A stretch of 64,000 nt of DNA, taken from assembly GCF_954871325.1 (NCBI RefSeq), contig NC_088778.1, forward strand, positions 6,171,743 to 6,235,742. The letters are read 5' to 3'. The notes under the pieces were generated by a model. The model had not been told where the DNA came from, made no database searches, and saw only the letters and a program-made list of their open reading frames with translations. Numbering within the stretch: position 1 is the stretch's first letter; every line of letters starts with the position of its first letter. The translations under genes were made by a program, and so were the position numbers. Origin of the DNA: Gordionus sp. m RMFG-2023. Its lineage: Eukaryota; Nematomorpha; Gordioida; Chordodea; Parachordodidae. Shown here piece by piece: positions 34,340 to 47,159 of the stretch.

Positions 34340-34510
34340 TTAGAACCGGCCAGGATCTGGGAAAAAAATTTTTCAAGCTTGGCTACCAGGATTCTAAATA
34401 AATTAATTCTATTTTCACGCCCGCAAGTGATTTATCTCTAAATTTTATGATCCATTTCGATTTTTATTTTTGATTATTTGGCCTGGCCTAGCCCAGGATT
34501 TTGTCATTTT
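34340..34510. repeat. GGCC-type relic
   Basis: The strings CCGGCCAGGATCTGGG at the left and GGCCTGGCCTAGCCCAGG at the right bracket AT-rich DNA. Their opposed orientation resembles the ends of a small nonautonomous element like the relic at 10785-10890. Confidence 0.45.
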
Positions 34511-34689
34511 TTTACTGTGTTTTGCAAATTGTTTTAAAGGATAATTAAAAATATCAGTATTAAATGAATAATAAATGCTTCAATAATTTTTCAACTAATG
34601 AATGGATATAATTTATAGCATTTTACCGAAATTCAAGGCCTACAATTTTTCAGGTATCTATATATTATAATTAAATATATGTTCAAAGC

Positions 34690-35140
34690 AGATGCCTTAG
34701 TGGGCTTAGATATTTTGATAAGGCCCGACCCAGACCGGCATTAAAACCTTATTATAGACCTAGACTAAACTCACCATATTTAATAAAAAAAATTCCAAGC
34801 CCGGCCCAAGTCCATAATAAGTTTCAATGCCCAAGCCCATATCCAAAAATTTATTTTATTGTATTCAATGAAATCAAATAATATTTCAGTGTTCTTAGGC
34901 AATCATTTTGTTTGTGAAATTTATTATTATCAGAAGGAAAAAGGTGCAATATATTTTTTTGTGTTAGCAACTGTTTATAAAGCTAAATTTCAATAAAAAA
35001 AAAAAAATTTAAACTCAAGCCAGGACTAAGCCCGTTATTTTTTTTTCAAACAACCAGGCCGGTCGAAACCCGCTGAAAATATATTCGGCATATACCCGAC
35101 CTTGGGCCGAATATGAGCCTATCGACCAACGAAGACCCAT
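34690..35140 (-). mobile_element. nonautonomous GGCC-rich element (hAT-like), copy 1
   Basis: Both ends have clusters of AAGCCCGGCCC, GGCCCGACCC and AGGCCGGTCG in an AT-rich background. The centre (TGTATTCAATGAAA, CAATCATTTTGTTTG, GAAATTTATTATTATCAGAA) matches, in reverse complement, the centre of 48885-49315. GC-rich subterminal repeats of this style are typical of hAT-type MITEs. No transposase is present. Confidence 0.65.
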
Positions 35141-35144
35141 AAAC

Positions 35145-38100
35145 TAATAAACTATATTTTAAAAGTCTGAGATAATATTGCATTTCATTAAATAGACTAT
35201 ATATAAATCAGTAACCTGTAAAGGTTAGAGCACCCTTTTTCAGGTTAAAAGATTCAAAATGTGTGATTATGTTTTATTGTAATAAATTGAAATCATAAAA
35301 AATATATCAGGTCTGACTCTGGTTTTTTTTAAAAAAAATATTAATTATTAAAAGACTCATTCCATATATCCGGGATTATGGCTTAAATAAATTTGTAGGT
35401 CTTGATATAAATTATCTTAATTAAGAAGCCAACCAAAGGAATTGGAATAATGGCATATCTTTAGTAATATTTCTTAGAAAATGTAAAAAAAATAATCATT
35501 AATTTAATATTTTCTGGTAAAATTCTCAATGCTATTATTAGATTAGCGATTCCTTAATTAAAAGTATATCCATACATGAGATTCTGATAAAACGCCATTT
35601 TATAGCATACATTTCGACTAATTGCCTTTATTTATCATTATATTAATATCCATTAATGACATTTAATCGGCTTGCAAACCACAAAATTGCTCTACAGCTG
35701 ATTCATATATATGGACACTTTTAAATACATTTAATGAATAAATCCCCAAACTAGTATATGCATCATTTAATATTATCTGTACCGGGTATTTAAGATAAAC
35801 ATGTATTTTGCTCAAGTTCCTTTATAGACCAGGATATATGTAATATCTATCTTATCCTCGTCTAATCTCACCCCCCCCCCTACCCTTGAAAATATTAGAT
35901 AACCTACTCCAACACTGGCTTATTGTGGAAAAAGATGGAAATCTAATCTATATAGATAATAAATATTTCATTAAGATTATACAACATTTGAAAAATCAAT
36001 AAAGAAGGTCCTTTAAAAAGAATTTTATACCTTGAACAATAAAACACTATTCAACATGATAAAATGAGTCAAAAATGATTATCGATGATAGATTAAATTA
36101 TCATTATAATGCATATTGACTGTCGAGTGTGGACTATCTCTTATAACTGAATCACGTAAAAAATTTATTCAAAAATTATTTCAAAATGTTTACATGAGCT
36201 TATTAGATTGCCAACTAGCAATTTAATTCAAATTCATATTTAGGATAATAATTATATTATTTTTAGGGGAAGACAAAGAATCATGATTTTGAAGATCTGC
36301 CCATATGTCACAGGGGGATGGGAGCACAGGGTATGGAGCTTCCTGAAAAATTTGAAGAGCTCCCAGGAATTCTTTTTTGAGCCCCTTAAGATTATAAAAG
36401 CTAGTGGCGCCCTTGCTATCCATAGGTTTCTATTTAATTGATCAGACTTAAAACTGAAATTCTCAGGAAAATCCTTAAAAGCCTAGAATAAATATAAAAT
36501 TATTTTTCTCAGGCTAAAAAAAAGAAATAGTCCAGAAAAATATATGAAATGCTCAGAGCTAGTCACTTAATTACCAATAAATTTTTTCTTTGTATATTAT
36601 TATTTTAAGATATAATTATAAGTTTTTAAAAAAATTATTGGCCTCTTCTGGTTCTCCATAAGGGATTCCGTGTAGGAAACGATATCTAGTGAATATCAAA
36701 GACGACCGTGTGACTCCATCTCTTAAAAAAAGGGTCTTTATTGCATTTAAAATAAAAAATTAGTTGTTGAAGCTTCTACATGACTGGATATTCACAGGAA
36801 GACCTCTTTCAAAAACTTAAAATCTACCCCCCTAAGTGATATTCTCACATATTTAATTATAATAGTAATCACTTCACATATTTTAAAAAGAATTACTTTT
36901 CTCTAATAGAAATCAAAAAATCTTTTTGTTTACTTTCATTTGATACCATTGTATCGGAATTTATTTTTAACCCCCCCCCCCCTCCTCCTCTAACTTAGAT
37001 CCGAGGACCTAAAGTAACGATTAATTTTAATGACTCAAAAGATTTTTTTATTAGCATCACAAATAACGTAAAAATAAACACTTCAACTAAATGCCCTTAA
37101 AAGAAACATTTAAAATATAGCAATTCGGATTCAGTAAAAGAAGCAGAGATTTTAAATTAATTTTGGGAAATATAACATGGTGTATTTAATCTATATTTTT
37201 ATTATTATGTTTGAAATCCAAATCCTATTTTATATTACGAAAAATTATTAGTTTTTATTTGATATTATATATGAGATTTTTTTAAAAAAAATTATTTATT
37301 GGGATTATTAAAAACAAATTTAAAACAAAGGTCATATAAAAAACAATTAACGATTATAAAAAATATAGTGCATATTAATGGTCTTATATTTATTATTTTA
37401 TAATATCAATTTTTATATTGTTATGCGGCTATATTTAAATTATCGTTAAATGTAAAGTTAATATAATGGAAAATTTATATATTAAATTTCTTTTTGTTAA
37501 ATAATACTATATAAATGATATTTTACACCATTAGTAATATAATTTTCTTTCAAAATTATATTATTGGAATTTTACCGTTGTTTGATTTAATGATATTCCT
37601 AATTCTGAGCTAATCCCAACATATTTTATTATGTTAGGTTCATAGGTGTGGTATCAAGGCTACTATTAAGACATTTCATAAATTAATATTTTAAATTGAT
37701 AAGGAAATAAAAATTTATTGGCTTAATAATAATAGTAAATTTACATAGCGACTTTGACTTAACTTTCTCCTGGATGTCAAAACATCATTAAAATAATCAT
37801 ATTAATTCATTTTAATTTTTTAAGAAATAAAAAAATGACGATTATGACAACTGTCCCATTGAATGCCTTTTTAATTAAAATAAAATATTGTTTTCCTCGA
37901 CAAAAATTGAAAAAATCTGACATTTTATACAAAAAATTATTTTTAATTTGAATCAAAAATCTTATGTGAGCAAGCTAAAAATGATTAATTTTAGAATTTC
38001 GTCTATACAATTTTTTCTTAAATTTGTGGGCAAATAAAGACTTCAAAAACTCATTTGAATTATAAACACTGTTTATAACTCTAAATGTAGCTTAGATTTT

Positions 38101-38145
38101 TTAAAAAAAAATTGAAATATGGGGTTCTCAATATATATTTCAACC
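35145..38145. other. AT-rich intergenic DNA
   Basis: No gene recognised over 3 kb. Runs of C occur near 35870 and 36971. 36220-36420 includes GAGCCCC, TTAAGATTATAAAAGC and TAGTGGCGCCC, a transposon-terminus-like string also seen at 16238-16445 and 59990-60035; the 66-codon minus frame there is not a gene. The remainder is AT-rich without structure I can name. Confidence 0.5.
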
Positions 38146-38149
38146 AAAA

Positions 38150-38916
38150 ATTTAGATACTATAACTGCTCAAGTATGATTAAAGATGCCATACATCTCTC
38201 TTCTTGTATAAACTTCGCATATCATATATAATAAAGGTGCAAAATTATAAATTTCAATTAGGAGCATCTTATATTTTTCTGTCTTAATATAACTGATTTA
38301 ATTTATCATAGACATAATTATATAATGTAAGTAAAAATATAATGATTATGATTTTTTTTTCAAAAATGTAAGTAAGGAATTTTTTGTGTTATTTCTTTAT
38401 TTAAATGAATATACCTAACATGTTAATGATCATAGAATTGCAAAATAAGGAAAGTACTTTAGAATGATCGTTCTTCGGAATAAGCGAAATTATTCTGTTG
38501 TACATACCCATCAATATCCTTAACTTATTTCTCATTGTAACACTATTTATTTGCTTTGACTTTATCTTTCATTTTCTCAGTCTGATAATATTTATCTTCA
38601 TTACATCTCGTTTCGTCCACCACCTCCGTTAATTAAGTTTCGAACTCATCTTATCCAGCTTTAACTCTTTACCTTGAAAGAGAAGAGGTAGCATTGCATT
38701 AAACTTTTCCCAATGACATCCCAACTGCCCTTCTAAACATATTGCTAACTTCCACACTTTTTTGTCCAGGTAGAATCCTCACACTTTCCTTACAGGAATG
38801 AATGATTCCCCCCCCCCTAAAAAAATATATTTTTTATAATTTAATATATTATCTAAAAATAATTTTTTTAAGGTAAATATTAATTATTTACTCCCGTCTC
38901 CACTTCAAAATTTTTT
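38150..38916 (+). repeat. dispersed repeat B, copy 1
   Basis: About 770 bp align with 63057-63967 in the same orientation: TTTAGATACTATAACTGCT, ATGATTAAAGATGCCA, GAATAAGCGAAATTATTCT, TTATTTCTCATTGTA and GAAAGAGAAGAGGTAGC. There is no shared intact reading frame. On the minus strand short frames such as WKLAICLEGQLGCHWEKFNA have protein-like composition but are broken in the other copy. It could be a LINE or other transposon tail; the class is unknown. Confidence 0.75.
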
Positions 38917-39314
38917 ATCTTTATTTTTATAATTTCAAAATATTTTTTGTCTATGGATGTATATTAATAGAATCTATATTTCCGGGCCGGGCCACATTAT
39001 ATTATATAAATAATTATCGTAACGAGTTTTGTATCTCGATATTTTATATATATTATAATGAACATAATTTAAAAATAATTAATATCTCAATTTAAAATGC
39101 TAAAAATATAAAATTGTGTATGAAAGTTCAGTAGTCAACAAAAAATATTTTAGAAATCTTCCTTTTTTTTAATAAAAATTTTTATTTTATTTGAATTTTT
39201 TTTCTACCTACCTTTAGCTAATATAATTTGTTTTTACGCCTATTTTTTTCCGTATTGGAGTATAGAAAAATTTTATAAATATATCCCAAAAAATTAATTA
39301 TATTATCAAAATCA

Positions 39315-39372
39315 ATGAAGCATATATTATTAGTGGCAATTTTAGCTTGGAATATCGCGATCTCTGTTGAAA
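39315..39372 (+). CDS. putative signal-peptide first exon (possibly of the serpin)
   Basis: ATG 39315 encodes MKHILLVAILAWNIAISVE, a classic secretory signal: a basic start, a hydrophobic core and a small-residue end. A GTAAAA donor follows at 39373, leaving one base of the next codon. The serpin exon at 44396 begins after an ATTCAG acceptor and needs exactly one base to complete its first codon, so the phases fit (AAC, Asn). A TATAAATA string lies about 45 bases upstream. The joining is inference: the intron would be about 5.0 kb and contains hAT relics, far longer than other introns here. It could instead belong to another secreted protein. Confidence 0.4.
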
Positions 39373-40239
39373 GTAAAAAAAAAATTGAAAAAATTATATA
39401 TAACCTTGTTATTGTTATATTAGGATATAGAATTCAGGATTTATAAACCCAAACGTTTTATTCGGAATTCTTTTAATTTTTTCTATATAAATAGATGTAA
39501 AGATTTATCAATAAGCATATATTCAATTATTATGTTTAAATTAAAAATTTATGAGGATAATTATCATTTTTGGATAGAAAATTAAGAATATCAGTATTAA
39601 ATTTGTAAAATTAATCATTATGATTTCCCGGCTTGATTTTTAAAAAAACTTTGTATTGCCAAAAATTAAGAGTGATATTATATTTAAATGGATATTAATA
39701 GGTAAATTCACCTTGTTTAAAATCTCCAATTTAATATTTAAAATATTACAAAATAAAAATGTATCAAATTTTTGGTAATATGAAAAAAAAAATTGATTTG
39801 AATATATTCCTTTTAAACTATATTTCGGTTAAGATAAGCTTTAAAAAAAATACATTTATTTGAGCTTTTTAAAGTATGGAGACTGTAAAGGTGAGCCAAT
39901 TAAATTTATAAAATTTTCTTTAAATAACTTCGTGAAAAAAAATAAATACAACAATTCTAAATAATTAAATGGTTTAAAAAATATAAAACTTTTTTGATTT
40001 TTCCCTAATAATAAAAAATGTTATTACCTTTATCAAGGAGCATTTATATTATACCATATTATATTAATTTTATATTTAAGCCTAGTACTTTAAACTTTAA
40101 TTAATACTAGCTATTCTAAGAAAAAATAACGCGTTACTTAAAATAGAATATACTAAATATTATAATATATAAATTTTCATTTTATTTATTTTTTTCGCCA
40201 TGTATAATAAAATTACAACTATACAAAAAAAATATATAT

Positions 40240-40650
40240 TATAAGATAAGTTCGTTCATCTCGTAATAAATTTTTAGCATCATTGGTTTTTTTTTAAATT
40301 TGACCAAATAAACGAAACGCTTTGAGCTTAAACACACATTTCGCTGCAATAAATACTCGTTCAACTGGTGTAGAGAATGGTGAGGGTTTATTATATTTAA
40401 TAAATAAATTTTTTGAGAATTTATTAAAAATATTTTAAGAAATGATCTTTATTTTCAAAAAAATTTTTTTTATTAGATACTATTAACAAATCTTTATTCA
40501 GATCCTTATAAAAAAATTTTTTAATCTTTATCAAAATTTAATCAATTCCTACTTTTACTTTCATATCATATGTTTTTATTAGATTTGAGTTGCTGTGGAC
40601 ATCTAGGTTTAGAATATTTAAACATACAAAGTGTAGATTTATTGCTTTCA
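40240..40650 (-). pseudogene. hAT transposase C-terminal relic
   Basis: On the minus strand INPSPFSTPVERVFIAAKCV matches the hAT dimerisation helix (TPVERVF, equivalent to APVERLFS), followed after a stop by NDAKNLLRDERT, the usual position of the second helix. Upstream the frame is heavily decayed. The same domain from a related copy lies at 52110-52185. If the 39315 exon belongs to the serpin, this relic sits in its first intron. Confidence 0.6.
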
Positions 40651-41369
40651 TACTGGGGCCAGGAAAGTGTTAAATAATCTTCACCTAAAGAAAATAAGTT
40701 CTAATTGACATATATTTTTATAAAATAAATTATAATATTAGCAAATATGAATTAACATAAAAAAAATCTTACAAGATGAAATCAAAAATTTTAAAAAAAT
40801 TCTTAAATATTTTTTGAAGATATTTTTATATTTATGGGTTATATTTGCTTCAAAATTTATTGACCATATCGGTGACAATGATGACCTGATAATTATAAAT
40901 ATAGACCTTAGGTCGATCTTCCGATCAAATTTTAAGATTCATTTATATTTATTGTTTAAATGATTCCAAAGAGTAATTAATTCAAATATATAAAAAATTA
41001 TAATAAATGATTGCGAGTGAAGTTTTTAAATGATTTAATCTCATAGGCAATAACTAGCTTTTTGAAATATCCTACTTCCTAATATAATAAAATAAAATAA
41101 AAGAAATATATTGGTAGATTATATTTTTCAAGGATTATAGTATAAAATTAAGGAAAATTAACAAGTTTTATTTTTTTAAAATAATTAAATTTAACAAAAC
41201 GATTTATAAAATGATTGTAATATAATATAAAAAATTAAACAAATATATTGATAGATTATATTTAAGATTGTTATAATATTGAAAAATTTGAAATATTGGT
41301 ATAGATTAAAAAATTTTTTAAATTTATTTTTAATTTTTATATATGATAGCGATTTAATTTTTTTTAAAA

Positions 41370-41465
41370 AAAGTTTTAGGCCAGGCCCGGGCATTTAAAA
41401 AATATTTTATTATAGGCCCAGCCTGGGTATATTTAATTACAGGGCTGACAGGGCCTGCAGGTCTT
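41370..41465. repeat. GGCC-type relic
   Basis: AGGCCAGGCCCGGGCAT, then TAGGCCCAGCCTGGGTAT and CAGGGCCTGCAGG cluster within 95 bp of AT-rich DNA. They resemble the subterminal repeats of the elements at 34690 and 48885, but no matching centre is seen. Confidence 0.45.
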
Positions 41466-41479
41466 TGAGTTAAATTTTA

Positions 41480-44390
41480 AAGCCTATTTCTTTATTTTTA
41501 AATATACTTTATTTAAATTATCAGACAATTGATGAAAACCTAATTACCAAGAGATTAAATTATAAGGGCCAACTATTTTTTATCTGTCTTTTTAAGAAGC
41601 TATAATTAAATATGAAAGTTTCTATCTGCACCTTTTTTTTGAAGACAGAAAAATTCACTCAGTTTATTTGATAAAGTTTTGCTTTTATTGGTTATAAGTT
41701 TTTAAAAATGCATATGTTATTAAAGAAAAATGGCAAATTGCAGAGAGCAATTGTAAAAATGTCAATAATGCAAATAGAACAAATGTAAAAAGTATGTTAA
41801 TTTGCAGATAAAAATGTAAAAATGTCAATTTGCAGATAGAACAATTGTAGTTTTGTTTTACCTTCCTTATTTTGGCTGTTAAGTTAATAAAGAATTTTAT
41901 CCGGATGGAAATAAGGAGACCCAAATATTCAAATAAAAGATTTGCCAAACCTTAAAGAATTATTGTCAGTCCGTCAGGTCTCAAATTATCTTTTGAATTT
42001 GATAATAGATTCGCGGTTTTAGAATGGGATTTTCGCTGCTTTTAGGATTCAATTTATTATTAAATTTAATGAGGTATAACTTTTATGTTGGTCTTATCTG
42101 ACTGTATGAACAGTCAAGTTCCCTTCTTTAACGCTGCGCTTAAAACCTTTGGAATGTTAAAATTGTAAACGATAAATTTAGCTTAACTTTAAAATTGATT
42201 TTAAAAACGTAAAAGAAATGAGGGTAGCTATTTATCATTGCAATCTTTTCAAAAGTAGGGTCAAAGAAGTGACCAGGCCATAATAGAAAGTAATATTTTT
42301 TTTGTAAATCAATTAAACTAAAGAAGATATCAGTTAGAAATACTATATCTAATTAGATGTAATGGGGCCGACCATAATTATAAAATTGTAAGAGTGAAAT
42401 GAAAAATATTTCTATAAATACTTAAAAGGTTACAGTATAAATGACCTAAATTTTTATTTAAAGATTAACATTTATTATATATCTTTTTTAAATAAAAAAT
42501 TATGCTATAAGAAAAAAAAATCAAGCTTGTTGTTATTTTTAATATTGAGGCATCAGAGTAATAAATATATTTTTTAATTTGAAAAAAAAAATTTGCTTTT
42601 TCCTGTCAAAAGTAGTTCGTCTTGGTTCATCTAAAAATTTCTAAATATAAATATAAAATATAAATCATTTCATCTTTATATTGTTATAAGACTATAGGGC
42701 CAAATATTTTTTTGAGAAGTCAGGGGGGGGGGGGTTGAACCCTTAACCACCTTACTCCCTCCCCCTCCTCATGCCTACACCACTGCTCCTCGATATAAGA
42801 ATTGAATAATAAATAAGTATAAATGAAATATAAGTTTTAAAAAAAATTAAGAAATTTAAAAAAATAGGAAAAATTGTCTGATAGTGTAATACTATAATAA
42901 AAATTATATTATTATTAAAATTCGGTATTAAAAAGATCATAAAATCCTTGTTTATTCCAGTTTAAGGTCTCGTCTTAGTTCATTTCCTTAACATTGCTCT
43001 GCTTTTAAAACGCTTGTAATGTTAAATGTGCCTATCTTAACATTGAAAGCTTTTTAAAAAAATAAGTGAGCTAAGACAAGTCCCTAAGATTTCCCAGTCA
43101 TTCTAGTATCTATCATAAAATTTAAAATAAATACATTTTCTTTCAATGTTTCTTACTAGATTGATTTTTATTTAGTAAATTTTATGGCAAATTAAAGTTT
43201 TTGTAAAGTTAGATTCAAATTGAACTAAACGGATTAAACGAATAATAACCATTATTATTTTCAGAACTTTAACCAGATCTGGCTGATTAAAAATTTTGCC
43301 ATTCAAATCTGAACATAACCGCTAAAATGTTTTAAAAAATTTATCAAATAAAATCTAATTTATGAAAAATATTATCAATCAATTTGATTGATGAGTAGGA
43401 AACCATCTTTAGATATTTTATTTTATGGCTATTTGCAGTGCCAACTATGCACTATTCTCAACCATAACTATTTTTTTCCTTATCGTTAATTTTTTTCAGA
43501 AGAGAATCTTAAGAATATTATAATTATATATAAGGCTCAATGGTATTTATTTTTAGAAGAAAATATATTATACGAGATAAATATACTGTTTTATTTGCTA
43601 TAATAAAATCTAAAAATAAATGTTTAGATTATAATAATAACAAATTTTTTTAAGATGTGCTTTGTAAGCATAATTCTAATAAGTTTGAATTCGAAAGTTA
43701 GACATAACTTTTAAAGATTCATACCAAACTGAAAATTAATTTTGCACGAATCGAACCTTAACCTAACCAATTGTGTATGCAGGGTTATGATAATTTAATA
43801 CATACCATAACAACATGAGGTCCATTAGTCAAAAACTCCCCTTATTTCTATTTAGATATTAAAAATCTTAACTATATATAGAATTGGAAAATAAAATTTT
43901 GAATTCAACTTCACTTTTCTTGTGTCAAATTTCTTATTATTGTTGCGAAATACCATGTGGTATGGGTTATTAAAATAACAATGCCGGAGCAGAGTTGATA
44001 TATATTAGATATAGGCGAATGCCTGAATTTGACTAGAATTTGGCTTTAAGTTAATGCTAAATTTCATAATTTTTCAAATTTGTTTTAAAATATATATTAT
44101 TTATCTCATCTGATTGATTTCTATAAATCACATATGTGTGAGGTAGGGTTAGCTTCAAAATAAATTTAAATAGTGTATATATATGGTGATTAAAATAGAT
44201 TTTTAGTATGAGACTATTTAACGGCACCTATTTCCATAACAATAGCCCTAATTTTTCGTAAATTTATATAAGAATTCAATTTAGAAATACTTTACTACTA
44301 ATAATAATAGATTGTATATATAAATGTATTTAAAATTCTTTAACATCATATTTTTAAAAACCTTTATTATCAAAATTATGAAAAATTAAA
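41480..44390. other. AT-rich DNA upstream of the serpin exon
   Basis: No exon recognised. 42964-43092 has inverted ends (CTCGTCTTAGTTCATTT against CTTGTCTTAGCTCACTT) and resembles 42105-42170, suggesting a small MITE family. A 13-base G run near 42722 is followed by GTTGAACCCTTAACC, transposon-end-like. Short ATGTCAAT and TTTGCAGATA repeats occur at 41750-41850. Confidence 0.45.
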
Positions 44391-44395
44391 TTCAG

Positions 44396-45682
44396 ACATA
44401 AGATCAAGTATTATTTACACCGCTATCACGGAGTTTAACTTATCAAATGATGGAAAAAATTACGTGTTTTCACCTTACGCCATCAAATTATTAATATCTT
44501 TCATGTTAAAGGGTGAAAGAAATCGAGCAATTTCCTCGGTATCTTCTCGTAATGATGATATCTCATCGCACTTCAACTTGACGACTATAAATAGAATCAA
44601 GAACAAAATGTCACAAGTCGCTTTAAAATCCTCTATAAAAAAAAGAAACATAGACCCGCAAAGATTGAAGAATAGGCAATCCATCTCAAAGAAATCCCTC
44701 AGTGATATAAGATTGACAATCTTTCAAATCGTGGCCATTTCCGAGGCACGAGGATTTGTAGAGGACAGTTGGAAAAAGGAATATTCTATGAATGTAGTGA
44801 ATGTGAGTTGCCCAACCACATCGAAACAATATGATAGTAAGAATAATGATAAAATATATGAAATGATCAATAATGTATTCAAGAACGCATCCAAACGAAA
44901 AATTATAGACGTCATTCCTAAAGAAGCCATTTGCAAACAACAACATGGCAACTCATCCTCTATGCTAACGATCGGCATCGGTATTCATATAAAACTTATT
45001 TGGAATAGCAAGTAATTTTTAAAATATTTTTTATAAATTATTATTATATATATATATTATACTAAATATAATGTTTAGAATGAAACGTAAATCAAGACTT
45101 CAATTTCACTATCTTAAGCCTAGCATTTCCAGAAAAAGGAAAATAAAGTATTCTGATTATATTCAAAAGAAAATAAGTATGACGGAGAGGGAAATTTTAG
45201 CTAGCAAAAGTTATTATGCTCCTCTCAGAATGTCTATGTTAGAGATTTTCCCTAAGGTCAACGTTCAAATTGCAAACAAATCACCTAAAGCAAAAAGAAG
45301 AAAATCATCACCCCGACCTTACAGTATTAAAGATAACAAAATTTCGAAATACGATAGTAATGTTACGATGTTTAATAAGCGAAGGCTAATATCTTTAGAC
45401 GATCAAATATATAAGGGTAATTTTTCGCAGAACGATAAAGTTCTCTCTGTCTTTTTCTTAGTGCCAGATTACGAGATGACAATCAGTGAAATCGAAAAAA
45501 AATTTGATGGCAACATTAAATTATTATATAAAATTTTAAACAATCACCAGAATGCCCAGGTTAACAAATCTAACTATGGTAAAAGATACACGAACGTTAC
45601 TTTTCCTACCCCGCTACATTCGCATTTCAGAACATCTATAAAATCAATCATTAATAACAAGTTTTTTTCAGTTACAATTTGA
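44396..45682 (+). CDS. divergent serpin lacking the reactive-centre loop
   Basis: Serpins are secreted or cytosolic protease inhibitors or hormone carriers. Exon 44396-45011 follows an ATTCAG acceptor and encodes GKNYVFSPYAIKLLISFML (the N-xxFSPxSI region), EDSWKKEYSMNVVNVSC and MINNVFKNASKRKIIDVIP, matching the INNWV..TxGKIxDLI helix of serpins. A 67 bp intron (45012-45078, GTAATT..TTTAG) joins in phase to 45079-45682, which encodes MSMLEIFPKVNVQI, LSVFFLVPDYEMTISEIEKK and TNVTFPTPLHSHFRTSIKS, corresponding to the sM.iilP and lPkFkie blocks. Two insertions are rich in Lys and Arg. The frame ends at a TGA just after FFSVTI, about 60 residues before a normal serpin end, so hinge and reactive loop are absent. 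It may be a non-inhibitory relative, a pseudogene, or have an unseen last exon. The family call is firm; function is not. Confidence 0.7.
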
Positions 45683-45689
45683 AATTCAT

Positions 45690-47150
45690 ATTTATATTTT
45701 TTTTTACTAGTCCTGATAAGAGGGGTTAAAGTGGAAAAGGTAGGTAAGACTATTTAAAAGTATAAAAGATATAGCTTACCTATACCATCCACCATTCCCA
45801 AAGAATAGAAAAAATCAAAATTCAAGCCTTTTTAACATAATTCTACATTTATCTTTAAAATTATATTTCATAATATAAATTAAAGCATTATACTGTAAAT
45901 AAATATCTATTTATTTTTATAATAAATGTAAGAGTCAATGATATTCATGATATTAATATGTAAATTTAAATAAGATAAGTATCTTTAATTTCTCTTCCAT
46001 TTATTGAAGATTATATTTGTACTAACGATATGGTATATGATTATGAATATCTTTCAATGTTTTATAAGAATATAGAAATTGAAATATATTTTTTTTACAT
46101 ATAGCCAGGGGGGATGCGCAGTAACGCTTTTAAAAATGATATTATATTATAAATATAAAGCTAGATCAGAATAAATTGAAATATAGTATATTACATGTTT
46201 TTGAGTATAACGTCCTTTAAAATATATTCCTAAGTATTAGATTACATTTTTTTATATTTATTTTTTCTCAAAAACCTTAAAAAATAAATAAAATATAAAT
46301 ATCAAAATATAATAATTTTGTTAACTCCCAAGAAGAGAAAAATAATAAAATCAAATACATTTTCTATTGGTTGAAGTAAAATATTTAAAAAAAATCTACT
46401 AGAATCCAATAGAAGGAAGGGATTTGGTTATGTTAGGTTTTAAGGGTATGGGAAAATCGGAGTAAAGGGATTGACAAGGTGAAAATGTTATCGCGAATAG
46501 CTTTTTAACCCTTAAGTATAAAATCCTATATTTGGAATGAAGTATTTTTATATATAATTCCTATCTATGTTCATCTTTTGGAAAATCATCCTGATCTAAT
46601 TTTTACCTAAAAATTATAAAAATCACATCTAAAACATATCAAAAGATATATTTTTGAGCAAGAAACATAAATCCATAATCTAATTTTTATTACTTCAGTG
46701 CTAAAACAAACCGTCTATTGAATTACGATTTCTCCCCACTTTCCTAAAAAAAAAATTATCATGATTTTTTAAATATATTTTTTAAAATATAAAATAATTA
46801 AAAATAGCCTAACCAGAAATTTTAGCTATATCTTTTTTTTTAAAATTCAATCATACATTTAAAAAAGGCACTTGTTATTCTTTATTTTTTATCCATATTT
46901 TGAGAAAGGAAAAAAAACAAATACTAGTTTAACATTCATAAAAATTTTAAATGGTAATATCAAAATAACTGGAATACCTTTATGGGTATAAAGAATGTAT
47001 CCTAAATGCAATTTAGGTAATATACAATGCAATATAATGTCAGCCACGGAGGAGTCCATGATGTAAAAAAAAATTCAACAAGGGCATTTCCAATTTAAAA
47101 AATAAGGAATCATCAAATAATATCCAACCATACTTCATTAACAATAATTT
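45690..47150. other. AT-rich intergenic DNA after the serpin
   Basis: I searched for a last serpin exon with an E-E-G-T-x-A hinge and found none. A transposon-end-like string (AGCCAGGGGGGATGCG) lies near 46103. No other gene is visible. Confidence 0.5.
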
Positions 47151-47159
47151 ATATGATGA

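Noticed and set aside
36223-36423. 66-codon minus-strand frame
   Set aside because: Overlaps transposon-terminus-like DNA and lacks any domain signature.
44475-44978. Minus-strand frames opposite the serpin exon
   Set aside because: Shadows of the plus-strand serpin frame, which has family-specific motifs.
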